Below the pieces are notes generated by a model. It ran no database searches. It saw only the letters and a program-made list of their open reading frames with translations, and was not told where the DNA came from. A stretch of DNA of 7,362 bases from an uncultured Collinsella sp. GTDB lineage: Bacteria; Actinomycetota; Coriobacteriia; Coriobacteriales; Coriobacteriaceae. The DNA lies in NCBI GenBank assembly GCA_900547285.1, contig URGF01000090.1, forward strand, positions 1 to 7,362, read 5' to 3'. Shown one piece after another: positions 6,315 through 7,362 of the stretch. The position numbers and the translations under genes are program-made. Every line of letters starts with the position of its first letter. The first letter of the stretch is position 1.

Positions 6315-6386
6315 TTATGCGTGCGCGGAATCCTCGCGGCGTGCCGAGGGCGACATGCAGGTTTTTCGACTATGACTGCCTTCCAT
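6315..6386 (-). CDS. Candidate 23-residue leader peptide upstream of the ATPase
   Basis: A minus-strand ORF from ATG at 6386 to TAA at 6315 encodes 23 residues (MEGSHSRKTCMSPSARREDS, then AHA). It stands out because of its ribosome-binding site: TAAGGAGGTG at 6400-6391 is nearly the full complement of the 16S rRNA tail, with GGAGG six bases before the ATG, stronger than that of the ATPase. It lies between a good promoter (6481-6453) and the ATPase hairpin leader. In enterobacteria a short ORF (mgtL) in the mgtA leader couples its translation to transcription of the pump gene; the position here is comparable, but the sequence is not similar and lacks MgtL's proline run. Within its 3' half, CCTCG and CGAGG (6332-6336 and 6345-6349) could form a small stem. 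Function is inference; chance is possible for so short an ORF, but chance does not easily explain the ribosome-binding site. Confidence 0.5.
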   Translation of the reverse strand: MEGSHSRKTCMSPSARREDSAHA

Positions 6387-6390
6387 GGCA

Positions 6391-6400
6391 CACCTCCTTA
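6391..6400 (-). promoter_or_regulatory. Near-perfect Shine-Dalgarno of the small leader ORF
   Basis: TAAGGAGGTG on the minus strand, ten contiguous bases complementary to the 16S rRNA 3' tail, with six bases between GGAGG and the ATG at 6386. It is the best ribosome-binding site in the window although no long ORF follows it. Confidence 0.65.
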
Positions 6401-6452
6401 AGGCCGGGCGCGGCGCGCTTTGGGTGTCTCGTACCCGTTACAATCCGCCCGT

Positions 6453-6481
6453 ATTCTTGATGAGGGGGTTTGCCGTGTCAA
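6453..6481 (-). promoter_or_regulatory. Candidate promoter of the ATPase leader transcript
   Basis: On the minus strand a consensus -35 TTGACA (6481-6476) is followed by exactly 17 bases and AAGAAT (6458-6453), which matches four of six -10 positions. Transcription would start near 6446-6447 and give a leader of about 270 bases containing the small ORF at 6386-6315 and the hairpin at 6294-6256. The site lies inside the region that would be the pyrE promoter or leader on the other strand. Confidence 0.5.
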
Positions 6482-6484
6482 CCC

Positions 6485-6504
6485 CAATGTTTGGAAAACC
6501 ATTG
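6485..6504 (+). repeat. Small hairpin with GGAA tetraloop in the pyrE leader
   Basis: CAATGTTT at 6485-6492 pairs with AACCATTG at 6497-6504 with one mismatch, closing a GGAA tetraloop. It lies about 105 bases before the pyrE start. An overlapping pairing of GGGGTT (6465-6470) with AACCCC (6480-6485) competes with it. It does not resemble a PyrR-binding loop, and no T run follows. Confidence 0.35.
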
Positions 6505-6610
6505 CCCCTGACAAAGCCTTTACAGAATGCCGAGGCCCCAAAGCGCGCCCGCAACGCGCCCTGCCTGCGCTAAACTGGAAGGCACGTACGCGATTACGAG
6601 AGGAGCCCGC

Positions 6611-7294
6611 ATGGAGGCTTACAAGCAAGAGTTCATCAAGTTTATGGTCGAGTCCGACGTCCTTAAGTTCGGCAGCTTTACGCTTAAGAGCGGCCGTCAG
6701 TCCCCGTTCTTTATGAACGCCGGCGCCTATGTGACGGGCTATCAGCTCAAGAAGCTGGGCGAGTATTACGCCCAGGCCATCCACGATAACTTTGGCGACG
6801 ACTTTGACGTGCTGTTTGGACCGGCCTACAAGGGTATTCCGCTGGCCGTCGTGACCGCAATTGCCTACCACGAGCTGTACGGCAAGGAGGTCAAGTACTG
6901 CTGCGATCGCAAGGAGGCCAAGGACCACGGCGCCGACAAGGGCAACCTGCTGGGCTACGAGCCCCAGGACGGCGACCGCGTGGTCATGGTCGAGGACGTC
7001 ACCACCAGCGGTAAGTCCATCGACGAGACCTATCCCAAGGTCAAGGCTGCTGCCGATGTCGAGATCAAGGGCCTCATCGTGTCCCTCAACCGCATGGAGG
7101 TCGGCAAGGGTGGCGTGACCACCGCGCAGAAGGAGATCGAGGCCAAGTACGGTTTCCCCGTCGCGAGCATCGTCTCCATGGCCGAGGTCGTCGAGACCCT
7201 CTACAACCACGAGATCGACGGCAAGGTCGTCATCGATGACGAACTCAAGGCCGCCATCGACGCCTACTACGAGCAGTACGGAGCTCGGGAGTAG
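6611..7294 (+). CDS. pyrE: Orotate phosphoribosyltransferase
   Basis: A protein of 227 residues, close to the usual length of about 213. It catalyses transfer of the ribose-phosphate group from PRPP to orotate, giving OMP, in the cytoplasmic pyrimidine pathway. Diagnostic stretches are TLKSGR (24-29), FGPAYKGIPLA (69-79), the flexible catalytic loop RKEAKDHG (100-107) and the PRPP-binding motif VVMVEDVTTSGKS (124-136). The closeness of FGPAYKGIP and RKEAKDHG to the E. coli enzyme makes the assignment firm. The start at 6611 is set by GAGAGGAG at 6598-6605 and by alignment of MEAYKQEFIKF with the E. coli N-terminus; an upstream in-frame ATG at 6527 would add 28 residues of non-homologous sequence. 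No other pyr gene is within the window, so it may be a single-gene unit or the first of an operon running off the right edge. It diverges from the ATPase. Confidence 0.95.
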   Translation: MEAYKQEFIKFMVESDVLKFGSFTLKSGRQSPFFMNAGAYVTGYQLKKLGEYYAQAIHDNFGDDFDVLFGPAYKGIPLAVVTAIAYHELYGKEVKYCCDRKEAKDHGADKGNLLGYEPQDGDRVVMVEDVTTSGKSIDETYPKVKAAADVEIKGLIVSLNRMEVGKGGVTTAQKEIEAKYGFPVASIVSMAEVVETLYNHEIDGKVVIDDELKAAIDAYYEQYGARE

Positions 7295-7297
7295 TAG

Positions 7298-7323
7298 TTA
7301 CGCGGTTTCACCAAACCGGGTAA
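7298..7323. repeat. 11-bp inverted repeat just after pyrE
   Basis: TTACGCGGTTT (7298-7308) pairs with AAACCGGGTAA (7313-7323) with one G-G mismatch, around the loop CACC. It begins three bases after the stop codon, where a transcript-ending hairpin would be expected, but CAGCTCGACG follows instead of a T run. Confidence 0.55.
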
Positions 7324-7362
7324 CAGCTCGACGCTGCGCGGGCCGCATTTGGACAATCTGAC

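Noticed and set aside
6119..6460. Plus-strand ORF (113 codons) spanning the ATPase start and its leader
   Set aside because: It overlaps the ATPase N-terminus antisense and the hairpin, with no ribosome-binding site and no domain.
6385..6573. Plus-strand ORF (62 codons) in the ATPase-pyrE spacer
   Set aside because: No ribosome-binding site before its ATG, and it covers the minus-strand promoter and the pyrE leader.
6187..6610. Mg2+-sensing M-box or other known riboswitch in the ATPase leader
   Set aside because: I see no conserved M-box core; only one strong hairpin and the small ORF are evident. A covariance-model search would decide.
6445..6610. PyrR-type attenuator before pyrE
   Set aside because: No recognisable PyrR-binding loop and no terminator with a T run in the leader; the small hairpins present are weak.

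Overview
The window is GC-rich and bacterial, and looks like an actinobacterial gut commensal of the class Coriobacteriia, most likely Collinsella or a close relative. This rests on three things: the codon use, the membrane-anchored LuxR regulator (about 12 transmembrane segments joined to a C-terminal LuxR helix-turn-helix), which is common in that class, and the repeated hairpins carrying GGGGACA. The organism call is inference; no rRNA or other diagnostic marker is present.

Layout from left to right. Bases 1-37 hold an inverted repeat. Bases 77-1390 (+) encode a cytoplasmic DUF4038/apiosidase-like glycoside hydrolase. Bases 1391-1761 form a non-coding island packed with hairpins: two near-identical direct units with GGGGAC in the loop, a long dyad between them, and a second long dyad after them. 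Bases 1762-3306 (+) encode the 12-TM LuxR-type regulator, whose ribosome-binding site is a run of nine G. A 99-base convergent spacer holds an intrinsic terminator for that gene and a strong 16-bp dyad. Bases 3406-6174 (-) encode an MgtA/MgtB-like P-type ATPase whose annotated role would be Mg2+ import. Bases 6175-6610 are a divergent intergenic region. Bases 6611-7294 (+) encode orotate phosphoribosyltransferase (pyrE), followed by a small hairpin.

The most interesting part is the ATPase leader on the minus strand. A good sigma70-type promoter (TTGACA, 17 bases, AAGAAT) is followed by a near-perfect Shine-Dalgarno sequence and a 23-codon open reading frame at 6386-6315. A 15-bp hairpin and then the ATPase's own ribosome-binding site come next. 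This resembles the leader-peptide arrangement of enterobacterial mgtA, but the peptide sequence does not look like MgtL. The ATPase itself is near full length by comparison with MgtA, yet it has Gln where the family has the conserved Glu in TM4, and Ser and Glu in place of Asn and Asp in TM6. Its ion specificity therefore deserves caution.

The protein-coding genes do not form one obvious pathway. They appear to be separate transcription units: a sugar-cleaving enzyme, a membrane-bound regulator, a cation pump with a structured leader, and a pyrimidine biosynthesis enzyme.
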